A program made the translations under genes and the position numbers. The notes under the pieces were generated by a model. It saw only the letters and a program-made list of their open reading frames with translations, had not been told where the DNA came from and ran no database searches. From Apostichopus japonicus (taxonomy: Eukaryota > Echinodermata > Holothuroidea > Aspidochirotida > Stichopodidae), in the NCBI RefSeq assembly GCF_037975245.1, contig NC_092568.1:42895631-42959630 (forward strand): a DNA stretch of 64,000 bases. The letters run 5' to 3'. Below are positions 51,859-63,059 of the stretch, piece after piece (position 1 is the stretch's first letter; every line of letters begins with the position of its first letter).

Positions 51859-53949
51859 ATGGCATCAAAGGAAGGCAGAACATCGATCAAGTGCGCAACT
51901 TGCTCGCTCTTTCGTCCAGGAAGGACCTGGGACGACCATGAGCTATGCCCGATGTGCAGGTCTTGCTCACGACGGGACCCATGCTCGATATGCGTCACGC
52001 TGACTCCAGCAAATTGGCAGGAGATTGAGGCCTGGATGGCAACTCGCAGGGAGAAATTGCAATCTAAGCTCACAAGACTCTCACCACCTCCCGCCCCGGC
52101 TTCTGAACCGGAGGCACCTGAAGGGAGTGTTTTGGAGCCAGTCGCCTCTGGCGATGGTTCCCCACTCGTTGCAGTACCGGTTGGGTCCGGGAATAGCACG
52201 AGTTCTAATGCCAAATCAAAAGGCAAGAGAAGCAACAAGGGCAAGGGCAAAGCCCCCAGACCCAAACGGACCACACGTCCGGAAGAAGGGTCGACGCAAC
52301 TGCAGTCCACTGGTCCACAGACCACCGAACCTCCAGACCTCTGGTCCACTGGACCACCAGAATTGCCAGTCCCTGCAGACCTGAGCTCTGAGATACAACT
52401 CACCAGGGACAGAGGAAAACGGCCAACACCACAGCCGACCAGACCTCGCTCCAGGAGCAGATCCCCACATCCAAGGGACCCATCTCCAGTCCAGGACGAA
52501 TCCTCCCAGGACTCAGACAGCGGCTATAGACGCAGAGGCAGCTATAGACCGACAGGAGCCAGGGACCCTCCCCGAGGGGAGCGACCACAAGCGGATGGGA
52601 ATTGGCTTCTCTCCCAACTGTCCGCTATATTACAACCACTCGTCGCACAAATGACGCCCGCACAGAATGCGGCCACAACCGACGCATCCACCGCTCCACA
52701 GCTGCCAGTCAGGCCGCTAACCCTGGACCAGAGAAGACCTCCACTGACACCCATGGACCACGATCTGGACGCACTGGAGCTAGTAGCGTCAGAAACATGG
52801 TCTGAACGTGGGGACGAAGCCTCAGTCCTGGACGAGTACGAGTCACAGGTTGACGAGGCGGAAGATGAGGAGGACGAAGAGCAAAGCGTCAAAGGCATTG
52901 ACCTGCCCCCAGACCTCATCGCGAAGGCCATCCACATCTTCACAACAAGACTCGGCTTTGAGCCGCCTCCCAACCCCAAGCCAACAGAGCGGACTTCGAA
53001 ACTGCGGACCACGAATGAGCCGTCGCAGTCCACGACACCTTGTGTCCCGGTGGACGCTGTCTGCTTCGACAGGATCGAAGGGCTTCAGGCCAAAAAGAGA
53101 TGGACTGCTTTTCCAGCAAAGCAGGATAGAGCCCTAAAGATCCATGACGATACTTGGAAACGAATCTTCAAGGTTCCGTCCATTACAGGGGAGGTCAGGG
53201 ACCGACTCAGAGCGGAACAAGCTCTGAGCTCGGGTTACTTCAGAGAGCCGCTGCGCAAGAAAGCGGAACAATCGGCCTATGACCTCGACCAGGCCTCCAG
53301 AGTCGGGATGAAGTTTGCCTCTACTTTTATGCTCGCAGCAGAACTGCTGATGAGGCACCACCAGCAGCTGCCAGAGGACAAAGACCAGATCCCAGACCGG
53401 GAGGCATCACAAATCCTGTGGCTGTTGGGACCACTGGCGAGACTCATCTATGATCAGTTCGCCAGGATGTCTGTAAAGCTGGTGGAATCAAGACGAGACA
53501 ACGTTCTTGCAGCAATGCGGTGGCCAGACGGGGAGACTCGCGAGAGATTAACACACCTCCCAATAGCAAACGAAGACCTGTTCGCGGGCCAGTTTGCGGA
53601 CGCTGTGCAGTCGGAGTTCACAAAACGAGACTCCCTCGCCAAGACGTCGTTCTCGAGGCTGAACACCCGGAGACCCCAGGGACAGAACGCTCCCACGAGA
53701 TCGTTCTCTGGCCCCAGACCTGTCAGGAGCCGCGGTCGGAGCAACGCCCCGTCCTCAGGCGACAGACGTGGCAGGTCTCGTAGACCATCCCCACCGAGAA
53801 ACATACAATACCGGGGAGCGGGATGGAGACCGCAAGGAACGGTTCGGTCATGGAACGCACCCAGACAGCCAGCAGCACGACGAGGTAGGACCGGACCTGA
53901 CCCACGTGGTGCTCAGCCACCCAGATCCACCTTCGGTGCCCGGCCCTAG
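51859..53949 (+). CDS. DIRS gag-like protein
   Basis: 696 residues, open. The N terminus has a cysteine cluster (C12, C15, then CPMCRSC at 30-36 and CSIC at 42-45) typical of DIRS gag proteins. It is followed by a long Pro/Ser/Arg-rich region, an acidic stretch (DEAEDEEDEEQ near 330-345), a conserved-looking alpha-helical domain (about 400-580), and an Arg-rich tail (RSRGRS, RRGRSRRPSPPR) suited to nucleic-acid binding. It presumably forms the particle. A 27-A run at 51726-51752 lies in the leader. The 3' end overlaps the first Met of the polymerase frame (53768), which is in another frame. Confidence 0.88.
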   Translation: MASKEGRTSIKCATCSLFRPGRTWDDHELCPMCRSCSRRDPCSICVTLTPANWQEIEAWMATRREKLQSKLTRLSPPPAPASEPEAPEGSVLEPVASGDGSPLVAVPVGSGNSTSSNAKSKGKRSNKGKGKAPRPKRTTRPEEGSTQLQSTGPQTTEPPDLWSTGPPELPVPADLSSEIQLTRDRGKRPTPQPTRPRSRSRSPHPRDPSPVQDESSQDSDSGYRRRGSYRPTGARDPPRGERPQADGNWLLSQLSAILQPLVAQMTPAQNAATTDASTAPQLPVRPLTLDQRRPPLTPMDHDLDALELVASETWSERGDEASVLDEYESQVDEAEDEEDEEQSVKGIDLPPDLIAKAIHIFTTRLGFEPPPNPKPTERTSKLRTTNEPSQSTTPCVPVDAVCFDRIEGLQAKKRWTAFPAKQDRALKIHDDTWKRIFKVPSITGEVRDRLRAEQALSSGYFREPLRKKAEQSAYDLDQASRVGMKFASTFMLAAELLMRHHQQLPEDKDQIPDREASQILWLLGPLARLIYDQFARMSVKLVESRRDNVLAAMRWPDGETRERLTHLPIANEDLFAGQFADAVQSEFTKRDSLAKTSFSRLNTRRPQGQNAPTRSFSGPRPVRSRGRSNAPSSGDRRGRSRRPSPPRNIQYRGAGWRPQGTVRSWNAPRQPAARRGRTGPDPRGAQPPRSTFGARP

Positions 53950-56020
53950 GGATGCCCACCCTACCACGGTCTACCCGATGGTAGGGGGGAGACTTCGACT
54001 ATTCACCCAGCAATGGGAACTTCTGGGTCCGGACTCTTGGGTATTGGAGGTGATCTCAGCGGGGTACCGCATAGAATTCGTCGATATACCCCACTTACCT
54101 CCAGAAGGCGGAGGGAGGAGAATCATCCCAATCCCCGAGGATCCAGACCAACGCCGCGCTCTGGAGACAGAAATCCAGGCATTGTTGGACAAGGGCGCGG
54201 TAGTGAGGACGACAGGAAGGGAGGGACCCCTTTTCCGTTCGTCATTCTTCCTCACTCCAAAAAAAGACAAGTCCTGGAGGCCGATTCTGAACCTGCGGCC
54301 ATTAAACAAAGCGTTTATAAAACCAAAACGCTTCAGGATGGAAACACTATCCATCATCCTACCATCCCTCAACAAAGGGATGTGGGCATCAACGGTGGAT
54401 CTGAAAGACGCCTACTTACACATACCGATCCACCCGAAACACCAGCGATTCCTCGCATTCAGCTATGGGGGAACAGACTTCAAGTTCACAGCACTCCCGT
54501 TCGGACTATCCACCGCCCCAAGGGTGTTTACCCGAGTAGCGGGAGCAGCAGTCAAGGAACTCCGTCGCAGAGGAATTCCTCTGTTCGTCTACCTAGACGA
54601 CTGGCTCATACTAGGCGACTCGTATCAGGAGGCACGACGCAACGTCACCCTTACGACAGACCTCCTTTTTCGTCTCGGCTGGCTGGTCAACGAGGGCAAA
54701 TCCAACCTCACCCCAAGCCAGCAAGTCAAATACCTCGGAGCCGACCTCGACTTCGCCGAGGGGTCAGTCCGACCATCCCAAGAGAGGATATTACAACTGG
54801 CGCAGCTAGCCCAGCGCATGCTCAACAGGCAATTCTCGACGGCGAGAACCTGGCTGCAGCTCCTCGGACTCATAGCCAGCCTCGTGGGCATCACCCCCTT
54901 TTGCAAGCTTCGGATGAGGCCTCTCCAAATCCACTTACTGAGCCTCTACAAACCGGAGGTCTCCGACATACAAATGCGAGTACCTCTAGCCCCCCTAGAC
55001 ACACAACACCTCGCTTGGTGGGCGAATCCGGAGAACTGGGCCAACGGGAGACCCTTCCACCAGGAGAGGCCCCTTACGTCAATTACCTCCGACGCCTCAT
55101 TAGTCGGCTGGGGAGCATTCTGGCAGACCCTCACAGTCGCAGGGACTTGGTCAGACCATTACAAACGCCTCCACATCAACGAGCTCGAACTCGAGGCGAT
55201 AGCAAGAGGACTCCGCCATTTTCAGGAGCAATTGCGAGGCCACACAGTGACGGCATTCGCGGACAATACCACCGCAGTCTCCTACATCAACAGACAGGGG
55301 GGCACCAGATCGACCCGACTTTGTCAAGCGACTTGGGACCTCCTACACTGGTGCCGGCAAAACGACATACAACTGAGAGCCTCACACCTGGCTGGGGAGG
55401 ACAATCAGGTGGCAGACGCCCTCTCCAGGGGCACATTAAGCCCCACAGAATGGTCACTACAACGCCAGACTTGCGCACAGCTCTTCAATGTCCTTGGTCG
55501 TCCGAACATCGACCTCTTTGCCTCAGCCGAGAATGCCAAACTCCCGACTTTCTGCTCCAGGAGATGGCACCCACAGGCCTGGGCAGCAGACGCGATGTCC
55601 ATCTCATGGGACGGGATGCAGGCATACGCCTTCCCACCCCTGTGCCTCATCCACAAGGTCCTTCTGAAGCTTCGGAGATCCAGGACGAGACTGCTTCTCA
55701 TAGCCCCCAGATGGCCCAGGAGGCCGTGGTTCCCCCTTCTGCTCGACCTGCTCTGCGGAGTACCTCGCGCATTACCAGACTCCCCTCACCTACTCACCCA
55801 AGCCAAGGGGAAGATCTTCCACCCGAACATCAGGTCTCTGGACCTGACTGCCTGGCCATTATCAAGTCTGACCTCAGAACGCGAGGATTTTCAGAAGACG
55901 TTGCCGATATGGCAGCAGCGGCAAGGAGACCTAGCACCATCAGAACTTATACTTCAAGGCTCGACTGCTTCTACCGATGGTGCACGAACGCCCAGATTGA
56001 TCCGCGTTCAGCCTCTGTAA
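53768..56020 (+). CDS. DIRS reverse transcriptase, RNase H and Dam-like domain
   Basis: 750 residues, open. RT motifs: SWRPILNLRPLN (169-180), STVDLKDAYLHIPIH (Asp211), LPFGLSTAP and VYLDDWLIL (Asp277-278). The RNase H follows with Asp442 (SDASLVGWGA), Glu near 473-475 (NELELEAI), Asp499 (ADNTTAVSYI) and Asp550 (VADALSR). A Dam-methylase-like region at 573-660 (NIDLFASAENAKL, YAFPPLCLI, LLLIAPRWPRRPWF) keeps the fold pattern, although the expected N/D-PP-Y/F site is FPP. The first Met may not be the real start, since the first about 65 residues overlap gag. The 3' end overlaps the recombinase. Confidence 0.93.
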   Translation: MAGLVDHPHRETYNTGERDGDRKERFGHGTHPDSQQHDEVGPDLTHVVLSHPDPPSVPGPRDAHPTTVYPMVGGRLRLFTQQWELLGPDSWVLEVISAGYRIEFVDIPHLPPEGGGRRIIPIPEDPDQRRALETEIQALLDKGAVVRTTGREGPLFRSSFFLTPKKDKSWRPILNLRPLNKAFIKPKRFRMETLSIILPSLNKGMWASTVDLKDAYLHIPIHPKHQRFLAFSYGGTDFKFTALPFGLSTAPRVFTRVAGAAVKELRRRGIPLFVYLDDWLILGDSYQEARRNVTLTTDLLFRLGWLVNEGKSNLTPSQQVKYLGADLDFAEGSVRPSQERILQLAQLAQRMLNRQFSTARTWLQLLGLIASLVGITPFCKLRMRPLQIHLLSLYKPEVSDIQMRVPLAPLDTQHLAWWANPENWANGRPFHQERPLTSITSDASLVGWGAFWQTLTVAGTWSDHYKRLHINELELEAIARGLRHFQEQLRGHTVTAFADNTTAVSYINRQGGTRSTRLCQATWDLLHWCRQNDIQLRASHLAGEDNQVADALSRGTLSPTEWSLQRQTCAQLFNVLGRPNIDLFASAENAKLPTFCSRRWHPQAWAADAMSISWDGMQAYAFPPLCLIHKVLLKLRRSRTRLLLIAPRWPRRPWFPLLLDLLCGVPRALPDSPHLLTQAKGKIFHPNIRSLDLTAWPLSSLTSEREDFQKTLPIWQQRQGDLAPSELILQGSTASTDGARTPRLIRVQPL

Positions 56021-56901
56021 AACACGTAACAGACTTCATGATGTCCCTGTTCCATCAAGGCAGACAGGTCTCCACCATCAAAAACTACCGCTCAGCTATA
56101 GCGGCGGTCCACACAGGCTTCGCAGACGGCTCCACCATGGGGTCAAACAAGGTCATCTCGGCAGTCCTCCGTGGCATGGCCAACAGGAGACCGACAACAC
56201 CAAAACTCCCCCACTCTTGGAGTATAAATGGTGTTCTCAGGGAGATGGCGAATGATCCTTTTGAACCGATGGCATCAGCGTCCTTACGACACGTCACACA
56301 GAAGACCCTGTTCCTGATAGCAGCCGCATCGGCCAGACGGAGAAGCTGCCTCCACGCGTTATCCGTGGCGGAGGGACACATACGTTTTGACGTCAATGGG
56401 GTACGACTCATCCCCGATCCCTCCTTCCTCCCGAAGAACCAAACTCTTGAGTTTGTGCCAGGCGACATTTTCCTACCAAAAATCTCGCATTTTTCATCGA
56501 TCAGGGAGGACAAACTCTGGTGCCCGGTCAGGGCACTCCGATGGTACTTACACAGAACCAAAGATCTCCGAACTTCGCCAAAACTGTTCATCCTACCGTC
56601 TGCCCCTCACACACCGGCGTCTAAGGACACGATCTCCCGGTGGCTGGTCCAGCTCATCCAGCCTCACACCACAGGGGGAGAGAGGGTTCGGGCACATGAC
56701 CTCAGGGGCCAAGCTTCCTCTAAAGCACTATTCGCGGGGGTACCCCTGGAGGAGATCCTGAAGGCGGCGGCATGGAAGACACCATCAACTTTCGTCGCCA
56801 CATATCTGACCGACACCCTCGCTTCGGAGGCGGCATTCGGACGTGCGGTGTTGGGGGTTCCTTTGGGCAGGTCCCGCCCGTTGGGCCTCCCACCATCGTA
56901 A
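54013..56901 (+). CDS. DIRS tyrosine recombinase (functional part from about 55850)
   Basis: The open frame is long because it runs antiparallel-free beneath RT; only its last about 350 codons look like protein. The recombinase has a SAM-like core-binding part (RPSTIRTYTSRLDCFYRWC, ISTIKNYRSAIAAVH-like STIKNYRSAIAAVH) and a catalytic part with Arg (AAASARRRSCLHAL, about 56330), HDLRG (HxxR, about 56694), and the Tyr nucleophile in TFVATYLTD (about 56803). It would insert the circular DNA intermediate by site-specific recombination, replacing an integrase. The upstream residues shadow RT. The true start is unknown. Confidence 0.9.
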   Translation: MGTSGSGLLGIGGDLSGVPHRIRRYTPLTSRRRREENHPNPRGSRPTPRSGDRNPGIVGQGRGSEDDRKGGTPFPFVILPHSKKRQVLEADSEPAAIKQSVYKTKTLQDGNTIHHPTIPQQRDVGINGGSERRLLTHTDPPETPAIPRIQLWGNRLQVHSTPVRTIHRPKGVYPSSGSSSQGTPSQRNSSVRLPRRLAHTRRLVSGGTTQRHPYDRPPFSSRLAGQRGQIQPHPKPASQIPRSRPRLRRGVSPTIPREDITTGAASPAHAQQAILDGENLAAAPRTHSQPRGHHPLLQASDEASPNPLTEPLQTGGLRHTNASTSSPPRHTTPRLVGESGELGQRETLPPGEAPYVNYLRRLISRLGSILADPHSRRDLVRPLQTPPHQRARTRGDSKRTPPFSGAIARPHSDGIRGQYHRSLLHQQTGGHQIDPTLSSDLGPPTLVPAKRHTTESLTPGWGGQSGGRRPLQGHIKPHRMVTTTPDLRTALQCPWSSEHRPLCLSRECQTPDFLLQEMAPTGLGSRRDVHLMGRDAGIRLPTPVPHPQGPSEASEIQDETASHSPQMAQEAVVPPSARPALRSTSRITRLPSPTHPSQGEDLPPEHQVSGPDCLAIIKSDLRTRGFSEDVADMAAAARRPSTIRTYTSRLDCFYRWCTNAQIDPRSASVKHVTDFMMSLFHQGRQVSTIKNYRSAIAAVHTGFADGSTMGSNKVISAVLRGMANRRPTTPKLPHSWSINGVLREMANDPFEPMASASLRHVTQKTLFLIAAASARRRSCLHALSVAEGHIRFDVNGVRLIPDPSFLPKNQTLEFVPGDIFLPKISHFSSIREDKLWCPVRALRWYLHRTKDLRTSPKLFILPSAPHTPASKDTISRWLVQLIQPHTTGGERVRAHDLRGQASSKALFAGVPLEEILKAAAWKTPSTFVATYLTDTLASEAAFGRAVLGVPLGRSRPLGLPPS

Positions 56902-56913
56902 CAGTGCCACTCC

Positions 56914-57013
56914 GTGCAATAGTGGAGTGGGAGACAGGTAAGAGAGGAGCGAAGTAAATTCCCCAAAACTCACTGGTTTGGGGATTTACGAGCGACGATA
57001 CTTACCTGTCTCT
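56914..57013 (+). repeat. DIRS internal complementary region
   Basis: The left half (56914-56958) is the reverse complement of the left extremity of the element. The right half (56959 to about 57013) is the reverse complement of the right extremity (57607-57660). The halves meet at GTAAA|TTCCCC. In the DIRS model this region templates joining of the two ends into a circle. Confidence 0.93.
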
Positions 57014-57497
57014 CCCTCCTCCCACCACCACTCGGGACCTACCCGACGACACAAACGCCAACTAGACCGCTGAGCACCACATGACTCAGGACGCCGCCCT
57101 TACCGCGAGCTCCTGGGATCGTCAGCTAGCCTCTCCCGGCCGCACAGGCCTCACATGTCTCACCTGGTTCATAACGAACTCTTCCAACAGGACCCTGAGA
57201 CGCTCGACGATCGCGACACTCCTCTTACACCCATCCTGATTGAGGTGAGTGCTCATACCCTAACAGGGCTTCTTTTCGAACTGATACCTCTAACATGCAC
57301 CAGTTCGAGCGCACTCCAGTGTAAGATTACCGTCGCACATAACATCACTTGCACCCCACCTCCATGTCACCGGGTGGGGGCTTCTCTGATGATCAGCGGA
57401 GCTCGCGCGCGCTTCTTCGCTGCCCTCGGCTCCCCCTTAGGTGCCACCCGCCCTCCCTACCCGAACGAGGGGCAAGCTGCCTGCTTGTGTCCTGGGA

Positions 57498-57660
57498 TAG
57501 ATTCGGAAGGAGGAGTTAGTGGGCGGTGCGTAGGGAGCGAGGGCGCAGTGCTAAAATATTCCAAATGTGTAGTTAGGTAGATAGGAAAGTGCAATAGTGG
57601 AGTGGGAGACAGGTAAGTATCGTCGCTCGTAAATCCCCAAACCAGTGAGTTTTGGGGATT
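57498..57660 (+). repeat. Right terminal repeat of DIRS
   Basis: 57498-57616 is inverted relative to 51119-51237. The extension 57617-57660 (tatcgtcgctcgtaaatcccc..., ending ttttggggatt) is complementary to the internal region. It contains its own hairpin aatccccaaa/tttggggatt. Confidence 0.93.
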
Positions 57661-57745
57661 ATGAAGCTCAACTGTTCTTCAGCCAGACCATCCTAATGTA
57701 CAGTACGTAGAACTCACAATGAACAAAGCCTAATGTTATTGTTTT

Positions 57746-57784
57746 CACTTTGCCGTTTTCACCTACGGTGAAACGGCCAAAGTG
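57746..57784. repeat. Imperfect 18-bp-arm hairpin
   Basis: CACTTTGCCGTTTTCACC-tac-GGTGAAACGGCCAAAGTG; 15 of 18 positions pair. A second, perfect one (aacaaaacct/aggttttgtt) is at 57851-57880. Both lie in the inner hAT. Confidence 0.7.
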
Positions 57785-58263
57785 GTTCAAATGTAATTGA
57801 TTTGGCTTTTATATTTAGTCAAGACAATTAATCTTTCTTATCAATCATTAAACAAAACCTGTAACAGGAGGTTTTGTTAGATGCAAGAAGCGAAGTGAAA
57901 AAAAATAATTACGTCGTCCCCCTAAGCTTATTGCGGGAATACTGTATGATGTTAACTGCCAAAACTGGATAGTATATCGAAGAGCATTAGTACAATCTCG
58001 CGTGAAGAACTTGCGATACAATTACACTGTAAACTAGCGCACCTTCCCGGCTTTGAATGGTGTTGAATCGAATGATCTACATTCTTTTCCCGCTGTGGTT
58101 GTGGTGAATCAAAAGCGCGGAAAAATACAATCCTTTATGTGGAACGTAATAATCGGTTCCAAATAATCGGTAGTGCAATGGATTTTGCCGATGCCGATTA
58201 TTGTCTGATAATCTGCCCAATGCCGATTGTCTAACCGATTATCGGTCGAACACTAAACACCAC

Positions 58264-58703
58264 ACTAAGTCAATGAGAAATCTAGCTAAGCCTAACGATC
58301 TGTTTATTCTCTGAAATTGTGACGCAGTTATAAGATATCCATGGAATACTTTCATTATTGCTGTTACGTTCGACCACATGGTTGCCTAAAACCACACTAA
58401 GTCAATGGGGTAATCAAGCCTAGCCCTCTGTTTATTAGCTGTAATTGTGACGCAGTTATAAGATATCCATGGAATACTTTAGTTATTGCTGTTATCTTCG
58501 ACCACATGGTAGTCTAACACCTCACTAAGTCAATGGGAAATCTGGCTAACCATCGGTTTGCAATTTAAAAAAAAAAAAAAATTCACATTTAAATAAAATA
58601 AAAATTTTTTGCATTTTGCGTAGGATTCGGGTAACAAATTAGGAACCGGGTAGTATCGCGCCGGGCGGGTACCTGTGTACCCGAAAACCCTGTGCAAACA
58701 CTA
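58264..58703. repeat. Right part of the outer hAT with tandem units
   Basis: About two and a half units of roughly 120 bp (cactaagtcaatg, tgtgacgcagttataagatatc, ccatggaatact), then subterminal gggtacc repeats and the right end. Similar units are at 46205-46640. Confidence 0.8.
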
Positions 58704-58780
58704 GTTGGTATGCAGGCTGCCTTCACTTGTAACACTTGCTCTCGGTATTATGGAAAGTCAACACAACCTTCAGTCCTGTA

Positions 58781-60500
58781 CAGTGTTCCACCGATATTCG
58801 GTTAGATAATCGGCATCAGGCCAATTATCAGACAATGGGTATATAATTGGCATCGGCAAAATCCATTGCGCTACCGATTACGTGGAACCGGTTTACTGTT
58901 GTGCTGGATCCCGGTAGTCAAGTGAATCCCGGTATCTCGATCCCGGTATTGACTAGTCCCGATCACAGTGCAATGTGTAACTACTACCGGTATTGGGAAA
59001 ACAACCGGTTATTACATTCGTATCGGTATCATTCCCGGGAATCCCGGACATAATAAAAATATCTACTTGTTACTATTTGAAATAAAGAAAAGAAAACTCG
59101 TTTATTTCTGGTTTCTGGACACTATAGATAGGTACTGGCCTAGACCACCTATATATTAACAAATCAACTTTTCACGTAGTAATTTGTACCTAGGCTACAC
59201 CAAATATCGAACGTTATTTGGACTCAACATGTTACAGGACCTCAAAGTTATTCTGTAATTTTCGTTATTTATTCTTCCTTCAAACGATGATTGTGAAGGT
59301 TCCCATACATTCTTACCCATATGCATTTCACCTCATTTTGTTATAATAATTATAACGATTTAATAAATTTTGAGCCAAAACCGCAGGGAGTATATCCAGT
59401 TTAAATCCATCCACACACGGGACTGTATATTGTTATAGCCTAGGGTACGGTACTGGTACACACAGCAGTGCGGTACTTGAGATTTGATGCTGTAATGAAA
59501 TGGATTCGTTTATCAGTGCGGGGGTTCCATGATGTCATTTATAGTTATCTTTCGCTACTTTTTTAATTTTTAAGAACTTTTGTACGAAAGATTGATATTG
59601 TACGTATTGGAAGTATATTTTCTGGAGTAAACAATAGCCGATTAACGATATACATAAATCTGTACTATTCTTATGTACAGTATGTAATTTATAATCCCGT
59701 ATTTACGTAGCCCCTATGTTACATTCTTATTGTCTGAAGTTCCAAACACGTGGTGACTTGTTGATAGTTAAAAACTTTTCATTGTGAACTTTTGAACTTG
59801 AAGGGGTTGCCCTATTCCAATATCATGGAATAGTGGGGAACTCCCAATTTCTGTTTGTGTATGGATTACAAGTTTAATCCACATGCAAACGTGTTAATCT
59901 AATATCGTACGTCGAGTATGAATGAAGGATGGTGTGGGTTGCTTTTTTCCAAGGATTGTGCTTTTCTTTTTGGAAGAGTATGTAGGCCCTAATATAGCGT
60001 GTTATTTTTATTTTTTGTATAACCGAGCGTGTAAGAGTATGTACATAGCCTAGGCTATGCATATTAAATGTATGACATTGACAGTCTCGTAACTAAGTGC
60101 TTTGAACCATCTATTGATGAAAGTTGAGGAAAATCCTGGTTGTAGTTACAATACAGGGATTCATGTTGCAACACTACCGGTTGTGTGAAATCCGACTACC
60201 GCACAACGCTAAAACGTTCCACATAAAGGATTGTATTTTTCCGCGCTTTCGATTCACCACAACCACTACAGGAGAATAATGTAGATCATTCCGTTCAACG
60301 CCATTCATAGCCGGAGAAGGTGCGCTAATCTACCATGTAACGGTATCGCAAGTCCCTCGCGCGAGTGTGTACTTATGCTGTTCTATATACTATCAAGTTT
60401 TGGCAGTTAACATCATACAAATTTACCAGCGATAGCCTAAGGGGGACGACATAAATATTATTATTTTTTTCACTTCGCTTCTTGCATCTAACAAAAAAAT
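58781..60500. mobile_element. Relative of the inner hAT, inverted, with an insertion
   Basis: CAGTGTTCCACCGATATTCG starts at 58781. It and 60200-60495 (gttccacataaaggattg to ttcacttcgcttcttgcatc) match, as reverse complement, the right part of the inner hAT (57870-58255). The block between about 58900 and 60190 is absent from that copy and looks inserted. No right terminus or duplication was found. Confidence 0.7.
59180..60180. repeat. Second copy of the 1-kb interspersed repeat
   Basis: Colinear with 28835-29890 with scattered substitutions and small indels. It lies within the insertion in the 58781 element. Element ends are uncertain; ccggtagt occurs in inverted orientation near 58911 and 60173. 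Confidence 0.85.
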
Positions 60501-62672
<2,172 letters not shown>

Positions 62673-63059
62673 GTGACTCTGTGTAATTCCATAGAGTTAG
62701 GTCTAGTTGAAACAGGCCTTGAGCAATAACATCTCACAATCACAAGACAGTCACTAACGAAATAAAACGTCCGATCGCTACATAGAACCGTTTTTATTCA
62801 ACTCCTTGGACCATACATATGCCGGAATAAACATAACGGACAATATAACACAATGTATCAAGAACTCATGATACTGGAAAACAACAAATGAAATAGATAA
62901 ATGCGATGAAATCCTAACATGACTATTTACACATGCTGTGAGTTGTAACTCACTACATGTACTAACAATGCTACCATATAGGCACGGTATATACACAGTC
63001 ATCTCTTACAGTAAATATTACACTCTCATTTGCGTGATATAATGTTACATGTAAGGACA
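62673..63059. mobile_element. Partial second copy of the Kolobok-like element
   Basis: Colinear with 44034-44425 (gactctgtgtaattccatag through gcgtgatataatgttacatg) with small differences. Neither terminal repeat is present. It is cut on the right by a hAT-like end at 63060. Confidence 0.85.

Larger units (their letters stand above)
51101..57660 (+). mobile_element. Complete DIRS retrotransposon (~6.56 kb)
   Basis: Terminal inverted repeats of 119 bp, identical by eye (51119-51237 and 57498-57616); three open frames (gag, RT/RNase H/methylase-like, tyrosine recombinase); and an internal complementary region after the recombinase gene whose two halves are complementary to the left and right extremities. 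This is the DIRS architecture. The outer ends share ATT (51101-51103, 57658-57660), the likely recombination trinucleotide, and no target duplication is expected. It sits inside the inner hAT. Confidence 0.96.
48442..58255. mobile_element. Inner hAT element (9,814 bp with its own insertions)
   Basis: The ends share TAGTGTTCGACCGAT in inverted orientation and are flanked by an exact 8-bp duplication AACACCAC (48434-48441, 58256-58263). It sits inside a tandem unit of the outer element. It contains a third hAT (48491-50133) and the DIRS element. Its right interior (57870-58150) is related, in reverse, to 60200-60495. Confidence 0.94.

Noticed and set aside
51855-53961. Several minus-strand and alternate-frame ORFs under the DIRS gag
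   Set aside because: They arise from GC-rich, stop-poor codon composition of gag and lack recognised motifs.
54013-55850. N-terminal 600 residues of the recombinase frame as a protein domain
   Set aside because: They overlap the clearly conserved RT/RNase H frame and show no family motifs; they are a shadow of RT codons.
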